NCBI RefSeq assembly: GCF_000158035.1
Contig: NZ_EQ973490.1
Coordinates: 2,090,041-2,150,520, forward strand
DNA: 60,480 nt
Direction: 5' to 3'
Source of the DNA: Bacteroides cellulosilyticus DSM 14838
GTDB lineage: Bacteria > Bacteroidota > Bacteroidia > Bacteroidales > Bacteroidaceae
In this document: positions 1 to 10,798 of the stretch, in pieces
Position numbering within the stretch: position 1 is the first letter of the stretch
Layout: each line of letters begins with the position of its first letter
Position numbers and translations under genes: made by a program
Notes under the pieces: generated by a model
What the model saw: the letters and a program-made list of their open reading frames with translations, nothing else
The model's database searches: none
What the model was told of the DNA's origin: nothing

Positions 1-1
1 T

Positions 2-2104
2 TTACATTTGACGCGTAATATTGGTATCATGGCTCACATTGATGCCGGAAAAACAACAACCTCTGAACGTATCCTGTTTTATACGGGTTTGACTCACAAA
101 ATTGGAGAAGTACATGATGGTGCTGCTACAATGGACTGGATGGCGCAGGAACAGGAACGTGGTATTACCATTACTTCTGCTGCTACTACAACTCGTTGGA
201 AATATGCAGGTGATACTTATAAAATCAACTTGATTGATACTCCGGGACACGTTGACTTCACTGCTGAAGTAGAGCGCTCTTTGCGTATTTTGGATGGTGC
301 TGTTGCTGCATATTGTGCAGTGGGTGGTGTTGAACCGCAGTCTGAGACTGTATGGCGTCAGGCTGATAAGTACAATGTGCCGCGTATTGCTTATGTGAAC
401 AAAATGGACCGTTCTGGTGCTGACTTTTTTGAGGTCGTTCGCCAGATGAAAGCCGTTTTGGGCGCTAATCCTTGCCCAATTGTTATTCCTATAGGTGCTG
501 AAGAGTCTTTCAAAGGTCTGGTTGACCTTATCAAGATGAAAGCTATCTATTGGCATGACGAAACTATGGGCGCTGACTACACTGTAGAGGAAATCCCTGC
601 TAATCTAGTTGACGAAGCTAACGAATGGAGAGATAAGATGCTCGAAAAGGTGGCAGAGTTTGACGATGCTTTGATGGAGAAATATTTCGATGATCCTTCT
701 ACTATTACAGAAGAAGAAGTGCTGAGAGCTCTTCGTAATGCTACTGTACAGATGGCTGTAGTTCCGATGTTGTGTGGTTCTTCATTCAAGAATAAAGGTG
801 TACAGACACTGCTTGACTATGTTTGCGCATTCTTGCCTTCTCCATTGGATACTGAAAATGTAGTTGGAACAAATCCTGAGACAGGTGCTGAGGAAGATCG
901 TAAGCCCAGCGATGATGAAAAGACTTCTGCATTGGCATTTAAGATTGCTACTGACCCGTATGTAGGTCGTTTGACATTCTTCCGTGTTTACTCTGGTAAG
1001 ATTGAAGCAGGTTCTTATATCTATAATTCTCGTTCTGGTAAAAAAGAACGTGTATCTCGTCTGTTCCAGATGCACTCAAACAAACAGAATCCGGTTGAAG
1101 TAATCGGTGCTGGTGATATTGGTGCAGGTGTTGGATTTAAGGATATTCATACAGGTGATACATTGTGTGATGAAAATGCCCCGATTGTATTGGAGTCTAT
1201 GGATTTCCCGGAACCGGTTATTGGTATTGCTGTAGAACCGAAGACTCAGAAGGATATGGACAAACTGTCTAACGGTTTGGCTAAATTGGCTGAAGAAGAT
1301 CCGACGTTTACTGTGAAGACTGACGAACAAACAGGTCAGACTGTTATCTCTGGTATGGGTGAGCTTCACTTGGATATCATTATTGACCGTCTGAAACGTG
1401 AGTTTAAAGTAGAATGTAATCAGGGTAAACCTCAGGTAAATTACAAGGAGGCTATCACGAAGACAGTTAATTTGCGTGAAGTTTATAAGAAACAATCTGG
1501 TGGACGTGGTAAATTTGCGGATATTATCGTAAATATTGGCCCTGTAGATGAAGACTTTACTCAAGGCGGCTTGCAGTTTATAGATGAAGTAAAAGGTGGT
1601 AATATTCCTAAAGAATTTATTCCGTCTGTTCAGAAAGGCTTTACTACTGCAATGAAGAATGGTGTGTTGGCTGGTTATCCTTTGGATTCACTGAAGGTTA
1701 CTTTGCTTGATGGTTCTTTCCACCCTGTTGACTCTGATCAGTTATCATTCGAAATCTGTGCTATCCAGGCATATAAAAGTGCCTGTGCTAAGGCAGGTCC
1801 TGTACTTATGGAGCCTATTATGAAACTGGAAGTTGTAACTCCGGAAGAAAACATGGGTGATGTAATCGGTGACTTGAATAAGCGCCGTGGTCAGGTTGAA
1901 GGTATGGAATCCAGTCGTTCAGGTGCTCGTATCGTGAAGGCAATGGTTCCGTTGGCAGAAATGTTTGGTTATGTAACAGCGTTACGTACAATCACTTCTG
2001 GTCGAGCTACTTCATCAATGGTTTATTCTCATCATGCTCAAGTTTCTAACTCTATTGCTAAGGCAGTGTTGGAAGAGGTCAAAGGGCGTGTTGATTTGAT
2101 CTAA
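2..2104 (+). CDS. fusA: Elongation factor G (5' end cut by window edge)
   Basis: Translocase GTPase that moves tRNA and mRNA through the ribosome. The visible 700 residues carry the P-loop AHIDAGKTT near residue 11, switch I RGITIT, DTPGH at about 79-83 and NKMD, followed by the usual domains II-V. The reading frame is open to the left edge. A TTG at base 8 is not the start, because the residues before it (LHL) match the family N-terminus; from memory of Bacteroides EF-G about five residues are missing. Its place directly before rpsJ marks it as the main EF-G rather than the second paralogue found elsewhere in Bacteroides genomes. A perfect 11-bp hairpin follows the stop codon. Confidence 0.97.
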   Translation, partial: LHLTRNIGIMAHIDAGKTTTSERILFYTGLTHKIGEVHDGAATMDWMAQEQERGITITSAATTTRWKYAGDTYKINLIDTPGHVDFTAEVERSLRILDGAVAAYCAVGGVEPQSETVWRQADKYNVPRIAYVNKMDRSGADFFEVVRQMKAVLGANPCPIVIPIGAEESFKGLVDLIKMKAIYWHDETMGADYTVEEIPANLVDEANEWRDKMLEKVAEFDDALMEKYFDDPSTITEEEVLRALRNATVQMAVVPMLCGSSFKNKGVQTLLDYVCAFLPSPLDTENVVGTNPETGAEEDRKPSDDEKTSALAFKIATDPYVGRLTFFRVYSGKIEAGSYIYNSRSGKKERVSRLFQMHSNKQNPVEVIGAGDIGAGVGFKDIHTGDTLCDENAPIVLESMDFPEPVIGIAVEPKTQKDMDKLSNGLAKLAEEDPTFTVKTDEQTGQTVISGMGELHLDIIIDRLKREFKVECNQGKPQVNYKEAITKTVNLREVYKKQSGGRGKFADIIVNIGPVDEDFTQGGLQFIDEVKGGNIPKEFIPSVQKGFTTAMKNGVLAGYPLDSLKVTLLDGSFHPVDSDQLSFEICAIQAYKSACAKAGPVLMEPIMKLEVVTPEENMGDVIGDLNKRRGQVEGMESSRSGARIVKAMVPLAEMFGYVTALRTITSGRATSSMVYSHHAQVSNSIAKAVLEEVKGRVDLI

Positions 2105-2115
2105 AAATGTTAAAG

Positions 2116-2154
2116 TCCGTAGGCTAGCGAATGACTCTTAGCCTACGGAATTTT
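2116..2154 (+). terminator. Hairpin between fusA and rpsJ (terminator or attenuator)
   Basis: Arms 2116-2126 (TCCGTAGGCTA) and 2139-2149 are perfectly complementary over 11 bp around a 12-nt loop, and are followed by AATTTTA. The short T run makes this a modest intrinsic terminator. It is placed where read-through from the str genes into the S10 genes could be controlled. Confidence 0.6.
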
Positions 2155-2187
2155 ATCTTATTATAATATTAATAATTAATCAAACTA

Positions 2188-2493
2188 ATGAGTCAGAAAA
2201 TTAGAATTAAATTGAAATCTTACGACCACAACTTGGTTGACAAATCAGCTGAGAAGATTGTAAGAACGGTGAAGGCAACGGGTGCTATCGTTAGCGGTCC
2301 GATTCCTCTCCCTACGCATAAGCGTATTTTTACCGTGAACCGTTCGACTTTCGTTAATAAGAAGTCACGTGAACAATTTGAACTCTCTTCTTATAAGAGA
2401 TTGATCGACATCTATAGCTCAACAGCTAAGACTGTAGATGCTCTGATGAAGTTGGAGTTACCGAGTGGTGTGGAAGTAGAAATCAAAGTTTAG
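2188..2493 (+). CDS. rpsJ: 30S ribosomal protein S10
   Basis: 101-residue S10, the normal bacterial length. It sits in the 30S head and in E. coli also binds NusB during antitermination. Recognisable by the opening [11 protein letters not shown] and the central GPIPLPT loop. First gene of the S10 cluster. It is separated from fusA by 83 bp containing a hairpin, so transcription could be modulated here; the following gene is 19 bp away. Confidence 0.98.
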   Translation: MSQKIRIKLKSYDHNLVDKSAEKIVRTVKATGAIVSGPIPLPTHKRIFTVNRSTFVNKKSREQFELSSYKRLIDIYSSTAKTVDALMKLELPSGVEVEIKV

Positions 2494-2512
2494 TATTTAA
2501 ATTTTAAGTGAA

Positions 2513-3130
2513 ATGCCAGGATTATTAGGAAAAAAAATCGGAATGACATCCGTTTTCAGTGCCGAGGGTAAGAATGTACCATGCACTGTTATCGAAGCAG
2601 GTCCTTGTGTTGTTACTCAAGTTAAGAGTGTCGAAAAAGATGGCTATGCAGCTGTTCAGTTGGGCTTCCAGGATAAGAAGGAGAAGCATACGACTAAACC
2701 GTTGATGGGTCACTTTAAGAAGGCTGGAGTAACTCCCAAGAAACACTTGGCTGAGTTCAAAGAATTTGAAACAGAGTTAAATCTGGGTGATACTGTTACC
2801 GTAGAATTGTTCAATGATGTAACGTTCGTTGATGTTATCGGAACTTCTAAAGGTAAGGGTTTTCAAGGTGTAGTTAAAAGACATGGTTTTGGTGGTGTAG
2901 GTCAGGCTACGCACGGTCAACACAACCGTGCTCGTAAGCCGGGTTCTATCGGTGCCTGTTCATACCCTGCAAAAGTATTCAAAGGAATGCGTATGGGTGG
3001 TCAACTTGGCGGCGACAGAGTGACTGTTCAAAACTTACAGGTATTAAAGGTTCTTCCGGATCACAACCTCCTTTTGATTAAGGGTTCTGTTCCCGGTTGC
3101 AAAGGTTCAATCGTAATAATTGAAAAATAA
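2513..3130 (+). CDS. rplC: 50S ribosomal protein L3
   Basis: 205-residue L3, an early-assembly 23S rRNA-binding protein near the peptidyl transferase centre. It begins [15 protein letters not shown] and carries the long loop motif [18 protein letters not shown] that reaches the ribosome core. The last base of its TAA stop is the first base of the rplD ATG, indicating translational coupling. Confidence 0.98.
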   Translation: MPGLLGKKIGMTSVFSAEGKNVPCTVIEAGPCVVTQVKSVEKDGYAAVQLGFQDKKEKHTTKPLMGHFKKAGVTPKKHLAEFKEFETELNLGDTVTVELFNDVTFVDVIGTSKGKGFQGVVKRHGFGGVGQATHGQHNRARKPGSIGACSYPAKVFKGMRMGGQLGGDRVTVQNLQVLKVLPDHNLLLIKGSVPGCKGSIVIIEK

Positions 3131-3756
3131 TGGAAGTTAACGTATATAACATTAAAGGTGAAGACACTGGGAGAAAGATTACGTTAAACGAGTCTATCTT
3201 CGGAATTGAGCCCAACGACCATGCTATCTATTTAGACGTAAAACAATTTATGGCTAATCAGCGTCAGGGTACACACAAATCAAAAGAAAGAAGTGAGATA
3301 AGTGGTTCTACTCGTAAAATCGGTCGTCAGAAAGGCGGTGGTGGTGCACGTCGTGGTGATATGAATTCACCGGTACTTGTTGGTGGTGCTCGTGCTTTCG
3401 GTCCTAAACCTAGAGATTACTATTTCAAGTTGAATAAAAAAGTAAAGACATTAGCTCGTAAGTCAGCTTTGGCATATAAAGCTCAGAACAATGCAGTTGT
3501 TATTGTAGAAGACTTTAATTTTGAAGCTCCGAAAACGAAAGATTTTGTTGCTATGACAAAAAAACTTAAAGTTTCTGACAAAAAGCTGCTTGTAATTTTA
3601 CCAGAAGCAAATAAAAACGTATATTTGTCGGCTCGTAATGTGGAAAGTGCAAATGTACAGACAGTCTCAGGATTAAATACTTACAGAGTATTGAATGCTG
3701 GGGTTGTTGTGTTTACTGAAAGCGCTCTTTCGGCTATTGACAATATCTTAATGTAA
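3130..3756 (+). CDS. rplD: 50S ribosomal protein L4
   Basis: 208-residue L4, which lines the peptide exit tunnel. The tunnel loop is visible as [19 protein letters not shown] around residues 58-76. In E. coli L4 represses its own operon through the S10 leader, but I see no such leader here and Bacteroides need not share that control. Overlaps rplC by one base and is followed by an unusually good Shine-Dalgarno for rplW. Confidence 0.97.
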   Translation: MEVNVYNIKGEDTGRKITLNESIFGIEPNDHAIYLDVKQFMANQRQGTHKSKERSEISGSTRKIGRQKGGGGARRGDMNSPVLVGGARAFGPKPRDYYFKLNKKVKTLARKSALAYKAQNNAVVIVEDFNFEAPKTKDFVAMTKKLKVSDKKLLVILPEANKNVYLSARNVESANVQTVSGLNTYRVLNAGVVVFTESALSAIDNILM

Positions 3757-3764
3757 AAAGGAGG
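3757..3764 (+). promoter_or_regulatory. Strong Shine-Dalgarno site for rplW
   Basis: AAAGGAGG ends 8 nt before the rplW ATG. Most genes in this window have A/T-rich leaders with no such motif, as is usual for Bacteroidetes, so this full match to the anti-Shine-Dalgarno sequence stands out. Confidence 0.75.
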
Positions 3765-3772
3765 CTTAAATA

Positions 3773-4066
3773 ATGGGAATTATTATTAAACCGTTAGTAA
3801 CAGAGAAAATGACAGCAATTACTGATAAGGCGAACAACCGTTTCGGCTTTATTGTGCGTCCTGATGCTAACAAACTGGAAATTAAGAGTGAAGTTGAAGC
3901 CTTATATAACGTTACGGTAGTTGATGTGAATACGGTTAAGTATGCAGGCAAAAATAAAAGCCGTTATACAAAAGCTGGTATCATCAATGGTCGTACGAGT
4001 GCTTATAAAAAAGCAATCGTTACGTTGAAAGAAGGAGATACTATTGATTTTTATAGCAATATTTAA
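3773..4066 (+). CDS. rplW: 50S ribosomal protein L23
   Basis: 97-residue L23, located at the peptide tunnel exit where trigger factor and SRP dock. The core motifs [12 protein letters not shown] and [11 protein letters not shown] fit the family. The start is fixed by a full Shine-Dalgarno 8 nt upstream. Five bases separate it from rplB. Confidence 0.97.
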   Translation: MGIIIKPLVTEKMTAITDKANNRFGFIVRPDANKLEIKSEVEALYNVTVVDVNTVKYAGKNKSRYTKAGIINGRTSAYKKAIVTLKEGDTIDFYSNI

Positions 4067-4071
4067 AAGAA

Positions 4072-4896
4072 ATGGCAGTACGTAAATTTAAGCCCACAAC
4101 ACCGGGGCAAAGACATAAAATTATTGGTACCTTTGAGGAAATTACTGCGCGGGTACCAGAAAAATCTCTTGTTTATGGCAAGAAGTCTTCAGGTGGTCGT
4201 AACAGCGAAGGTAAGATGACTATGCGCTACATCGGTGGTGGTCATAAGAAGATTATCAGAATTGTAGATTTCAAGAGAAATAAGGACGGTGTGCCTGCAG
4301 TGGTTAAAACAATAGAATATGACCCGAATCGTTCGGCTCGTATTGCTTTGTTGTTTTATGCAGATGGAGAAAAAAGATATATAATTGCTCCCAATGGATT
4401 GCAAGTAGGTGCGACTTTGATGTCAGGTGAAAATGCAGCTCCGGAAATTGGTAATGCACTTCCTCTTCAGAATATTCCAGTTGGTACTGTAATTCATAAC
4501 ATTGAATTACGTCCGGGTCAGGGCGCTGCTTTGGTTCGTTCGGCTGGTAATTTTGCTCAGCTAACTTCAAGAGAAGGTAAATATTGTGTTATCAAGTTGC
4601 CTTCAGGTGAGGTTAGACAAATACTTAGCACTTGTAAAGCTACTATCGGTAGTGTTGGTAATTCAGATCATGGATTGGAAAGTTCAGGTAAAGCTGGACG
4701 TTCTCGTTGGATGGGCCGTCGCCCACGTAACCGTGGTGTTGTGATGAACCCGGTTGATCATCCAATGGGTGGTGGTGAAGGACGTGCTTCAGGAGGACAC
4801 CCAAGATCTCGTAAGGGATTGTACGCTAAGGGACTTAAGACTAGAGCTCCGAAGAAACAATCGTCTAAGTATATTATTGAGAGAAGAAAGAAGTAA
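4072..4896 (+). CDS. rplB: 50S ribosomal protein L2
   Basis: 274-residue L2, needed for subunit joining and peptidyl transfer. The C-terminal signature reads [12 protein letters not shown]: the VDHP histidine is kept, while the second histidine found in E. coli (HPHGGG) is methionine here. Basic tail as usual. Sits in the standard order between rplW and rpsS. Confidence 0.98.
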   Translation: MAVRKFKPTTPGQRHKIIGTFEEITARVPEKSLVYGKKSSGGRNSEGKMTMRYIGGGHKKIIRIVDFKRNKDGVPAVVKTIEYDPNRSARIALLFYADGEKRYIIAPNGLQVGATLMSGENAAPEIGNALPLQNIPVGTVIHNIELRPGQGAALVRSAGNFAQLTSREGKYCVIKLPSGEVRQILSTCKATIGSVGNSDHGLESSGKAGRSRWMGRRPRNRGVVMNPVDHPMGGGEGRASGGHPRSRKGLYAKGLKTRAPKKQSSKYIIERRKK

Positions 4897-4916
4897 TCTG
4901 ATTAATTGAGTAAACT

Positions 4917-5186
4917 ATGAGTCGTTCATTAAAAAAAGGTCCGTATATTAACGTTAAGCTTGAGAAGAAAGTTCTTGCTATGAATGAATCAGGCAAGAAA
5001 ATTGTTGTTAAGACTTGGGCCAGAGCTTCAATGATTTCGCCTGATTTCGTAGGCCATACAGTTGCAGTTCATAACGGAAATAAATTTATTCCTGTATACG
5101 TTACCGAAAATATGGTAGGGCACAAGTTGGGCGAATTTGCTCCAACTCGTACTTTCAGAGGACACGCTGGTAATAAGAAAAAATAA
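4917..5186 (+). CDS. rpsS: 30S ribosomal protein S19
   Basis: 89-residue S19 of the 30S head, close to the A-site tRNA and partner of S13. Signature motifs [27 protein letters not shown] and [16 protein letters not shown] are all present. Standard position between L2 and L22. Confidence 0.98.
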   Translation: MSRSLKKGPYINVKLEKKVLAMNESGKKIVVKTWARASMISPDFVGHTVAVHNGNKFIPVYVTENMVGHKLGEFAPTRTFRGHAGNKKK

Positions 5187-5220
5187 CAGGATTTATCTGA
5201 AATAATAAAGTATAAATATA

Positions 5221-5631
5221 ATGGGAGCAAGAAAAAAAATATCGGCTGAAAAAAGAAAAGAAGCCCTTAAGACCATGTATTTTGCAAAGTTGCAGAATGT
5301 TCCTACTTCCCCTCGCAAAATGCGTCTCGTGGCTGACATGATTCGCGGGATGGAAGTGAATAGAGCACTTGGCGTTTTGAAGTTTTCTTCAAAAGAAGCA
5401 GCTGCCAGAGTTGAGAAATTACTGCGCTCTGCAATTGCTAACTGGGAGCAGAAAAACGAACGTAAAGCTGAAAGTGGCGAATTATTTGTAACGAAGATTT
5501 TTGTTGATGGTGGTGCTACACTCAAAAGAATGAGACCGGCTCCGCAGGGTAGAGGTTACAGAATTCGTAAGCGTTCAAATCACGTAACGTTGTTCGTTGG
5601 TTCTAAAAGTAATAACGAAGATCAAAATTAA
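5221..5631 (+). CDS. rplV: 50S ribosomal protein L22
   Basis: 136-residue L22, whose beta hairpin reaches the exit tunnel. The hairpin signature [18 protein letters not shown] is visible near residues 101-118, with the N-terminal helix motif [14 protein letters not shown]. Slightly longer than the E. coli protein (110 residues) at both ends. Five bases separate it from rpsC. Confidence 0.97.
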   Translation: MGARKKISAEKRKEALKTMYFAKLQNVPTSPRKMRLVADMIRGMEVNRALGVLKFSSKEAAARVEKLLRSAIANWEQKNERKAESGELFVTKIFVDGGATLKRMRPAPQGRGYRIRKRSNHVTLFVGSKSNNEDQN

Positions 5632-5636
5632 GGTAA

Positions 5637-6368
5637 ATGGGACAAAAAGTTAATCCAATAAGCAACCGTTTAGGAATCATCAGAGGATGGGATTCCAATT
5701 GGTATGGTGGAAATAATTACGGCGATTCTCTGCTGGAAGATAGCAAGATTCGTAAATATTTGAACGCTAGACTTGCAAAAGCCAGTGTTTCAAGAATCGT
5801 AATTGAACGTACACTGAAACTCGTGACTATTACCGTTTGTACTGCACGTCCGGGTATTATTATCGGTAAAGGTGGCCAAGAAGTTGATAAGTTGAAAGAA
5901 GAGTTGAAGAAGGTTACCGATAAGGATATTCAGATCAATATCTTCGAAGTGAAAAGACCTGAGTTGGATGCTGTTATAGTTGCAAACAATATCGCTCGTC
6001 AGGTAGAGGGAAAGATTGCCTATCGCCGTGCCATAAAAATGGCTATCGCTAATACAATGCGTATGGGTGCTGAAGGTATCAAAATTCAGATTTCAGGACG
6101 TTTGAATGGAGCTGAAATGGCTCGTTCTGAAATGTATAAGGAAGGAAGAACTCCGTTGCACACTTTCAGAGCAGATATCGACTACTGTCATGCAGAAGCA
6201 TTGACTAAGGTTGGTCTTCTCGGTATTAAAGTTTGGATCTGTAGAGGTGAAGTTTTCGGTAAGAGAGAATTAGCTCCAAACTTTACGCAAAGCAAAGAAA
6301 GCGGTCGTGGAAGCAATAGCGGAAACAATGGCGGAAAGAACTTCAAAAGAAAGAAAAATAATCGCTAA
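5637..6368 (+). CDS. rpsC: 30S ribosomal protein S3
   Basis: 243-residue S3 at the mRNA entry tunnel. The KH-type RNA-binding motif [16 protein letters not shown] lies near residues 71-86. The C-terminal domain carries [14 protein letters not shown] and [15 protein letters not shown] sequence. A Gly/Asn/Ser-rich and then Lys-rich tail ([18 protein letters not shown]) extends the end, a low-complexity addition typical of relatives. Confidence 0.97.
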   Translation: MGQKVNPISNRLGIIRGWDSNWYGGNNYGDSLLEDSKIRKYLNARLAKASVSRIVIERTLKLVTITVCTARPGIIIGKGGQEVDKLKEELKKVTDKDIQINIFEVKRPELDAVIVANNIARQVEGKIAYRRAIKMAIANTMRMGAEGIKIQISGRLNGAEMARSEMYKEGRTPLHTFRADIDYCHAEALTKVGLLGIKVWICRGEVFGKRELAPNFTQSKESGRGSNSGNNGGKNFKRKKNNR

Positions 6369-6391
6369 ACGAATTTGAATTTTTAGGAATT

Positions 6392-6826
6392 ATGTTACAA
6401 CCGAAAAAGACAAAATTCAGAAGACAACAAAAAGGCCGTCAAAAAGGTATTGCCCAGAGAGGTAATCAGTTGGCTTTCGGTTCTTTTGGAATTAAGGCTT
6501 TGGAAACAAAATGGATTACAGGCCGTCAGATCGAAGCTGCTCGTATTGCAGTGACAAGATATATGCAACGTCAAGGACAAATTTGGATTCGTATTTTCCC
6601 GGATAAGCCTATTACCAGAAAACCTGCTGATGTACGTATGGGTAAAGGTAAAGGTGCTCCAGAGGGCTTTGTTGCCCCTGTTACTCCGGGAAGAATTATT
6701 ATCGAAGCCGAAGGGGTATCTTATGAAATCGCAAAAGAAGCTTTGCGCTTAGCTGCACAGAAGCTTCCTATTACAACTAAGTTTGTTGTAAGACGTGATT
6801 ATGATATTCAAAATCAAAATGCGTAA
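6392..6826 (+). CDS. rplP: 50S ribosomal protein L16
   Basis: 144-residue L16 near the A and P sites of the large subunit. It opens [16 protein letters not shown] and contains [32 protein letters not shown] and the arginine-bearing loop [12 protein letters not shown]. Five bases precede rpmC. Confidence 0.98.
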   Translation: MLQPKKTKFRRQQKGRQKGIAQRGNQLAFGSFGIKALETKWITGRQIEAARIAVTRYMQRQGQIWIRIFPDKPITRKPADVRMGKGKGAPEGFVAPVTPGRIIIEAEGVSYEIAKEALRLAAQKLPITTKFVVRRDYDIQNQNA

Positions 6827-6831
6827 GGGAT

Positions 6832-7029
6832 ATGAAAATAGCAGAAATAAAAGAAATACCTACCAATGATTTGGTAGAAAGAGTAGAGGCAGAAGTGACA
6901 AACTATAATCAAATGGTTTTAAATCATTCTATTTCTCCTTTGGACAATCCTGCTCAGATCAAACAATTACGCAGGACTATTGCGCGTATGAAAACTGAAT
7001 TACGCCAAAGAGAACTTAACAATAAATGA
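6832..7029 (+). CDS. rpmC: 50S ribosomal protein L29
   Basis: 65-residue two-helix protein beside the tunnel exit. The conserved second helix [20 protein letters not shown] identifies it. Its stop overlaps the first possible rpsQ start in the sequence ATGATGA, giving tight translational coupling. Confidence 0.95.
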   Translation: MKIAEIKEIPTNDLVERVEAEVTNYNQMVLNHSISPLDNPAQIKQLRRTIARMKTELRQRELNNK

Positions 7030-7295
7030 TGAGCTTGATGGAAGCAAGAAATTTAAGAAAAGAAAGAACTGGGGTTGTGCTGAGCAATAAAATGGAGAAG
7101 ACCATTACAGTAGCAGCTAAGTTTAAAGAGAAACACCCCATATATGGTAAGTTCGTTAGCAAGACTAAGAAGTACCATGCTCATGATGAAAAAAATGAGT
7201 GCAATATCGGTGATACTGTACTTATTATGGAGACTCGTCCTTTGAGCAAGACTAAAAGATGGAGATTGGTAGAAATAATTGAAAGAGCTAAGTAA
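7026..7295 (+). CDS. rpsQ: 30S ribosomal protein S17
   Basis: 89-residue S17, a primary 16S rRNA binder. Family motifs [14 protein letters not shown] and [23 protein letters not shown] are clear. Three in-frame ATGs (7026, 7029, 7038) could start it; homologous text begins at [12 protein letters not shown], which favours 7038, but the first ATG overlaps the rpmC stop and is kept here. Confidence 0.93.
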   Translation: MMSLMEARNLRKERTGVVLSNKMEKTITVAAKFKEKHPIYGKFVSKTKKYHAHDEKNECNIGDTVLIMETRPLSKTKRWRLVEIIERAK

Positions 7296-7297
7296 TT

Positions 7298-7663
7298 ATG
7301 ATACAAGTAGAATCCAGAATTACAGTATGTGATAACAGTGGAGCAAAAGAGGCTCTCTGTATTCGCGTTTTGGGCGGTACGGGTCGTCGTTATGCTTCAG
7401 TGGGGGACGTGATTGTTGTTTCTGTAAAGAGCGTCATTCCTTCAAGTGATATTAAAAAAGGTGCAGTGTCTAAAGCTTTGATCGTACGTACTAAGAAAGA
7501 AATCCGTCGTCCCGATGGTTCTTATATACGTTTTGATGATAATGCTTGCGTATTGTTGAACAATGCAGGCGAGATTAGAGGTAGTCGTATTTTCGGTCCG
7601 GTAGCTCGTGAACTTCGTGCTACCAACATGAAAGTTGTGTCACTCGCTCCTGAAGTACTTTAA
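7298..7663 (+). CDS. rplN: 50S ribosomal protein L14
   Basis: 121-residue L14 of the subunit interface. It begins [19 protein letters not shown] and ends [16 protein letters not shown], both diagnostic. Only two bases separate it from rpsQ. Standard first gene of the spc group. Confidence 0.98.
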   Translation: MIQVESRITVCDNSGAKEALCIRVLGGTGRRYASVGDVIVVSVKSVIPSSDIKKGAVSKALIVRTKKEIRRPDGSYIRFDDNACVLLNNAGEIRGSRIFGPVARELRATNMKVVSLAPEVL

Positions 7664-7683
7664 TTTTGTAAAAGATTTAAGTA

Positions 7684-8016
7684 ATGAGTAAATTACATAT
7701 TAAAAAAGGCGATACAGTTTACGTAAATGCTGGTGAAGACAAAGGCAAAACTGGTCGTGTGTTGAAGGTTCTTGTTGATAAAAATCGTGCAATTGTTGAA
7801 GGTGTCAACATGGTGTCCAAGAGCACTAAGCCTAATGCAAAGAACCCTCAGGGTGGTATTGTGAAGCAGGAAGCTTCTATCCATTTGTCTAACTTGAATC
7901 CCGTAGATCCTAAGACGGGTAAAGCTACGCGTATCAGTCGTAAAGTAACTATTGGTGAAAACGGTAAGAAGACTATTGTACGTGTTTCTAAAAAATCAGG
8001 AGAGGAGATTAAGTAA
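7684..8016 (+). CDS. rplX: 50S ribosomal protein L24
   Basis: 110-residue L24, an assembly initiator of the large subunit. It has the KOW-type opening [20 protein letters not shown] and the motif [15 protein letters not shown]. The last base of its stop is the first base of the rplE ATG. Confidence 0.97.
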   Translation: MSKLHIKKGDTVYVNAGEDKGKTGRVLKVLVDKNRAIVEGVNMVSKSTKPNAKNPQGGIVKQEASIHLSNLNPVDPKTGKATRISRKVTIGENGKKTIVRVSKKSGEEIK

Positions 8017-8573
8017 TGAGTAATACTGCAAGCCTTAAGAAAGAATATGTAGAGCGTATTGCGCCTGCATTGAAATCACAGTTCCAGTATACTTCTTCGA
8101 TGCAGGTACCCGTACTTAAGAAGATTGTTATCAATCAGGGTTTGGGTATGGCTGTTGCTGATAAGAAGATTATCGAAGTGGCAATTAATGAAATGACTGC
8201 TATCACAGGTCAGAAAGCTGTTGCAACCATTTCTCGTAAAGATATCGCTAACTTTAAGTTGCGTAAGAAAATGCCGATTGGTGTTATGGTAACTTTGCGT
8301 CGTGAGAGAATGTACGAATTTCTTGAGAAATTGGTTCGTGTAGCTCTTCCCCGTATCCGTGACTTCAAGGGTATTGAAAGTAAGTTTGATGGAAAGGGTA
8401 ACTATACTCTTGGTATTCAGGAACAAATCATTTTCCCTGAAATTAATATCGATAGTATTACCAGAATTCTCGGAATGAATATTACCTTTGTAACCTCTGC
8501 ACAAACAGATGAAGAAGGTTATGCCTTGTTGAAAGAATTCGGTTTACCGTTTAAAAACGCTAAAAAAGATTGA
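8016..8573 (+). CDS. rplE: 50S ribosomal protein L5
   Basis: 185-residue 5S rRNA-binding protein of the central protuberance. Motifs [55 protein letters not shown] and a final [12 protein letters not shown] are all present. Coupled to rplX by a one-base overlap. Confidence 0.98.
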   Translation: MSNTASLKKEYVERIAPALKSQFQYTSSMQVPVLKKIVINQGLGMAVADKKIIEVAINEMTAITGQKAVATISRKDIANFKLRKKMPIGVMVTLRRERMYEFLEKLVRVALPRIRDFKGIESKFDGKGNYTLGIQEQIIFPEINIDSITRILGMNITFVTSAQTDEEGYALLKEFGLPFKNAKKD

Positions 8574-8577
8574 TAAT

Positions 8578-8877
8578 ATGGCAAAGGAATCAATGAAGGC
8601 ACGTGAAGTAAGACGTGCTAAATTAGTAGCCAAATATGCCGAGAAGAGAGCTGCATTGAAGCAAATTGTTAGAACAGGTGATCCTGCTGAAGCTTTTGAA
8701 GCTGCACAGAAATTGCAGGAACTGCCTAAAAATTCTAATCCGATTCGTATGCACAACCGTTGTAAGTTGACTGGTCGTCCTAAAGGATATATCCGTCAAT
8801 TCGGTATCTCTAGAATTCAATTCCGTGAGATGGCTTCTAACGGTCTTATTCCCGGTATTAAGAAAGCAAGCTGGTAA
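8578..8877 (+). CDS. rpsN: 30S ribosomal protein S14 (long, zinc-free form)
   Basis: 99-residue S14 of the 30S head. It is the long type with a single cysteine (in [12 protein letters not shown]) rather than the 61-residue zinc-ribbon type with four. It ends [11 protein letters not shown] as expected. A 53-bp gap to rpsH follows, with a small hairpin. Confidence 0.97.
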   Translation: MAKESMKAREVRRAKLVAKYAEKRAALKQIVRTGDPAEAFEAAQKLQELPKNSNPIRMHNRCKLTGRPKGYIRQFGISRIQFREMASNGLIPGIKKASW

Positions 8878-8895
8878 TTTTTGTTTTAAATATTG

Positions 8896-8910
8896 TCAGG
8901 GTAGGCCTGA
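8896..8910 (+). other. Small hairpin before rpsH
   Basis: TCAGG (8896-8900) and CCTGA (8906-8910) form a 5-bp stem around a 5-nt loop in the rpsN-rpsH gap. It is weak. S8 controls its operon in E. coli, so a leader signal is conceivable, but nothing here proves that. Confidence 0.25.
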
Positions 8911-8930
8911 TTAATTTAATTTTTTATTAT

Positions 8931-9326
8931 ATGACTGATCCAATAGCAGATTATTTGACGAGGTTGCGGAACGCTATTCAAGCAAAGCACAGAGTTGTAG
9001 AAGTTCCCGCTTCAAATTTGAAAAAAGAAATCACTAAGATTCTTTTTGAGAAAGGCTACATTCTTAATTATAAGTTTGTAGAAGATGGTCCTCAAGGTAC
9101 AATTAAGGTTGCCTTGAAGTATGATCCGGTTAACAAAGTAAACGCGATTAAGAAATTGGAAAGAATCTCTTCTCCAGGTTTGCGTCAGTATACCGGTTAC
9201 AAGGACATGCCGCGAGTTATTAATGGTTTGGGTATTGCTATAATATCTACTTCCAAAGGTGTAATGACCAACAAAGAAGCCGCTGAACTGAAAATTGGTG
9301 GTGAAGTTTTGTGTTATGTATATTAA
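8931..9326 (+). CDS. rpsH: 30S ribosomal protein S8
   Basis: 131-residue S8, a primary binder of the 16S central domain. It begins MTDPIADYLTRLRNA and ends with the RNA-binding region ISTSKGVMTNKEAAELKIGGEVLCYVY, in which the STSKG motif is diagnostic. Confidence 0.98.
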   Translation: MTDPIADYLTRLRNAIQAKHRVVEVPASNLKKEITKILFEKGYILNYKFVEDGPQGTIKVALKYDPVNKVNAIKKLERISSPGLRQYTGYKDMPRVINGLGIAIISTSKGVMTNKEAAELKIGGEVLCYVY

Positions 9327-9327
9327 T

Positions 9328-9333
9328 AGGAGG
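9328..9333 (+). promoter_or_regulatory. Shine-Dalgarno site for rplF
   Basis: AGGAGG immediately after the rpsH stop, 8 nt before the rplF ATG. A full match, unlike most leaders in the cluster. Confidence 0.7.
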
Positions 9334-9341
9334 AATTAGCA

Positions 9342-9911
9342 ATGTCAAGAATAGGAAAATTACCCATTAGTATTCCCGCTGGAGTAACAGTTACTCTGAA
9401 AGAAAATGTGGTTACCGTGAAGGGACCCAAAGGCGAACTTAGCCAATATGTAGATCCTGCTATCAATGTTGCCATCGAAGATGGTCATGTGACTTTGAGT
9501 GAGAATGAAAATGCAATGTTGGATAATTCCAAACAAAAGCATGCATTTCATGGTTTGTACCGCTCTTTAGTTCACAACATGGTTGTTGGTGTATCTGAAG
9601 GATATAAAAAAGAATTGGAACTTGTAGGTGTGGGTTATCGTGCTTCTAATCAAGGCAATATTATTGAGTTGTCTTTGGGTTATACGCATAGTATCTTCAT
9701 ACAGCTGCCTCCTGAAGTTAAGGTAGAGACAAAATCTGAAAGAAATAAGAATCCTCTTATTATTTTAGAGTCTTGCGATAAACAATTGCTGGGTCAAGTT
9801 TGCTCTAAGATACGTTCTTTCCGTAAGCCCGAACCGTATAAAGGTAAAGGTGTTAAGTTTGTTGGTGAAGAAATTCGTAGAAAGTCTGGTAAATCTGCCG
9901 GCGCTAAGTAA
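9342..9911 (+). CDS. rplF: 50S ribosomal protein L6
   Basis: 189-residue L6, two similar RNA-binding folds near the sarcin-ricin loop. It starts MSRIGKLPISIPAGV; the second domain has PEPYKGKGVKFVGEEIRRKSGKSAGAK at the end. The Shine-Dalgarno 8 nt upstream supports the start. Confidence 0.98.
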   Translation: MSRIGKLPISIPAGVTVTLKENVVTVKGPKGELSQYVDPAINVAIEDGHVTLSENENAMLDNSKQKHAFHGLYRSLVHNMVVGVSEGYKKELELVGVGYRASNQGNIIELSLGYTHSIFIQLPPEVKVETKSERNKNPLIILESCDKQLLGQVCSKIRSFRKPEPYKGKGVKFVGEEIRRKSGKSAGAK

Positions 9912-9932
9912 TTTACATAAAATAAGAATATT

Positions 9933-10277
9933 ATGACAACAAAAATAGAAAGACGAATAAAAATCAAATATAGAGTACGCAATAAAATTTCAGGTACTGC
10001 TGAACGTCCGCGTATGAGTGTATTTAGAAGTAATAAGCAAATCTACGTCCAACTTATCGATGATTTGAGTGGTAAGACTTTGGCTGCTTCTTCTTCTTTG
10101 GGTATAACAGAGAAGTTGCCGAAGAAAGAACAAGCTGCAAAGGTTGGAGAGTTGATCGCTAAAAAAGCTCAGGAAGCAGGTATTACTACTGTTGTTTTCG
10201 ACCGTAATGGTTACTTGTATCATGGGAGAGTAAAAGAAGTAGCTGATGCTGCTCGTAACGGTGGACTTAAATTTTAA
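9933..10277 (+). CDS. rplR: 50S ribosomal protein L18
   Basis: 114-residue 5S rRNA-binding protein. Motifs [35 protein letters not shown] and [24 protein letters not shown] ending identify it. Five bases separate it from rpsE. Confidence 0.97.
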   Translation: MTTKIERRIKIKYRVRNKISGTAERPRMSVFRSNKQIYVQLIDDLSGKTLAASSSLGITEKLPKKEQAAKVGELIAKKAQEAGITTVVFDRNGYLYHGRVKEVADAARNGGLKF

Positions 10278-10282
10278 TCATT

Positions 10283-10798
10283 ATGGCAATTAATAATAGA
10301 GTTAAGATTACAAACGATATAGAACTGAAAGACCGTTTGGTTGCTATTAATCGTGTAACCAAAGTAACCAAAGGTGGTAGAACTTTTAGTTTCTCTGCAA
10401 TTGTTGTTGTAGGTAACGAAGAAGGCATCATCGGTTGGGGTCTTGGTAAAGCTGGTGAAGTTACCGCAGCTATCGCTAAAGGTGTTGAATCAGCTAAGAA
10501 GAATCTGACGAAAGTACCTGTACTGAAGGGTACTGTTCCTCACGAACAGTCCGCTAAGTTTGGTGGCGCGGAAGTATTCATCAAGCCTGCTTCTCATGGT
10601 ACAGGTGTAGTTGCCGGTGGTGCAATGCGTGCAGTACTTGAAAGTGTTGGTATTACGGACGTTTTGGCTAAGTCAAAAGGATCTTCTAATCCACACAACT
10701 TGGTGAAGGCTACTATCCTGGCGTTGGGTGAAATGCGTGACGCACGTATGGTTGCTCAAAACAGAGGAATTAGTATTGAAAAAGTATTTAGAGGATAA
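10283..10798 (+). CDS. rpsE: 30S ribosomal protein S5
   Basis: 171-residue S5 of the decoding and mRNA-entry region. The N-terminal RNA-binding motif [20 protein letters not shown] and the [16 protein letters not shown] ending are visible. Its stop codon overlaps the Shine-Dalgarno of rpmD. Confidence 0.97.
   Translation: MAINNRVKITNDIELKDRLVAINRVTKVTKGGRTFSFSAIVVVGNEEGIIGWGLGKAGEVTAAIAKGVESAKKNLTKVPVLKGTVPHEQSAKFGGAEVFIKPASHGTGVVAGGAMRAVLESVGITDVLAKSKGSSNPHNLVKATILALGEMRDARMVAQNRGISIEKVFRG

Noticed and set aside
8..10. TTG as the start codon of EF-G
   Set aside because: The frame is open to the window edge and the residues before it match the family N-terminus, so the gene is simply cut by the window.
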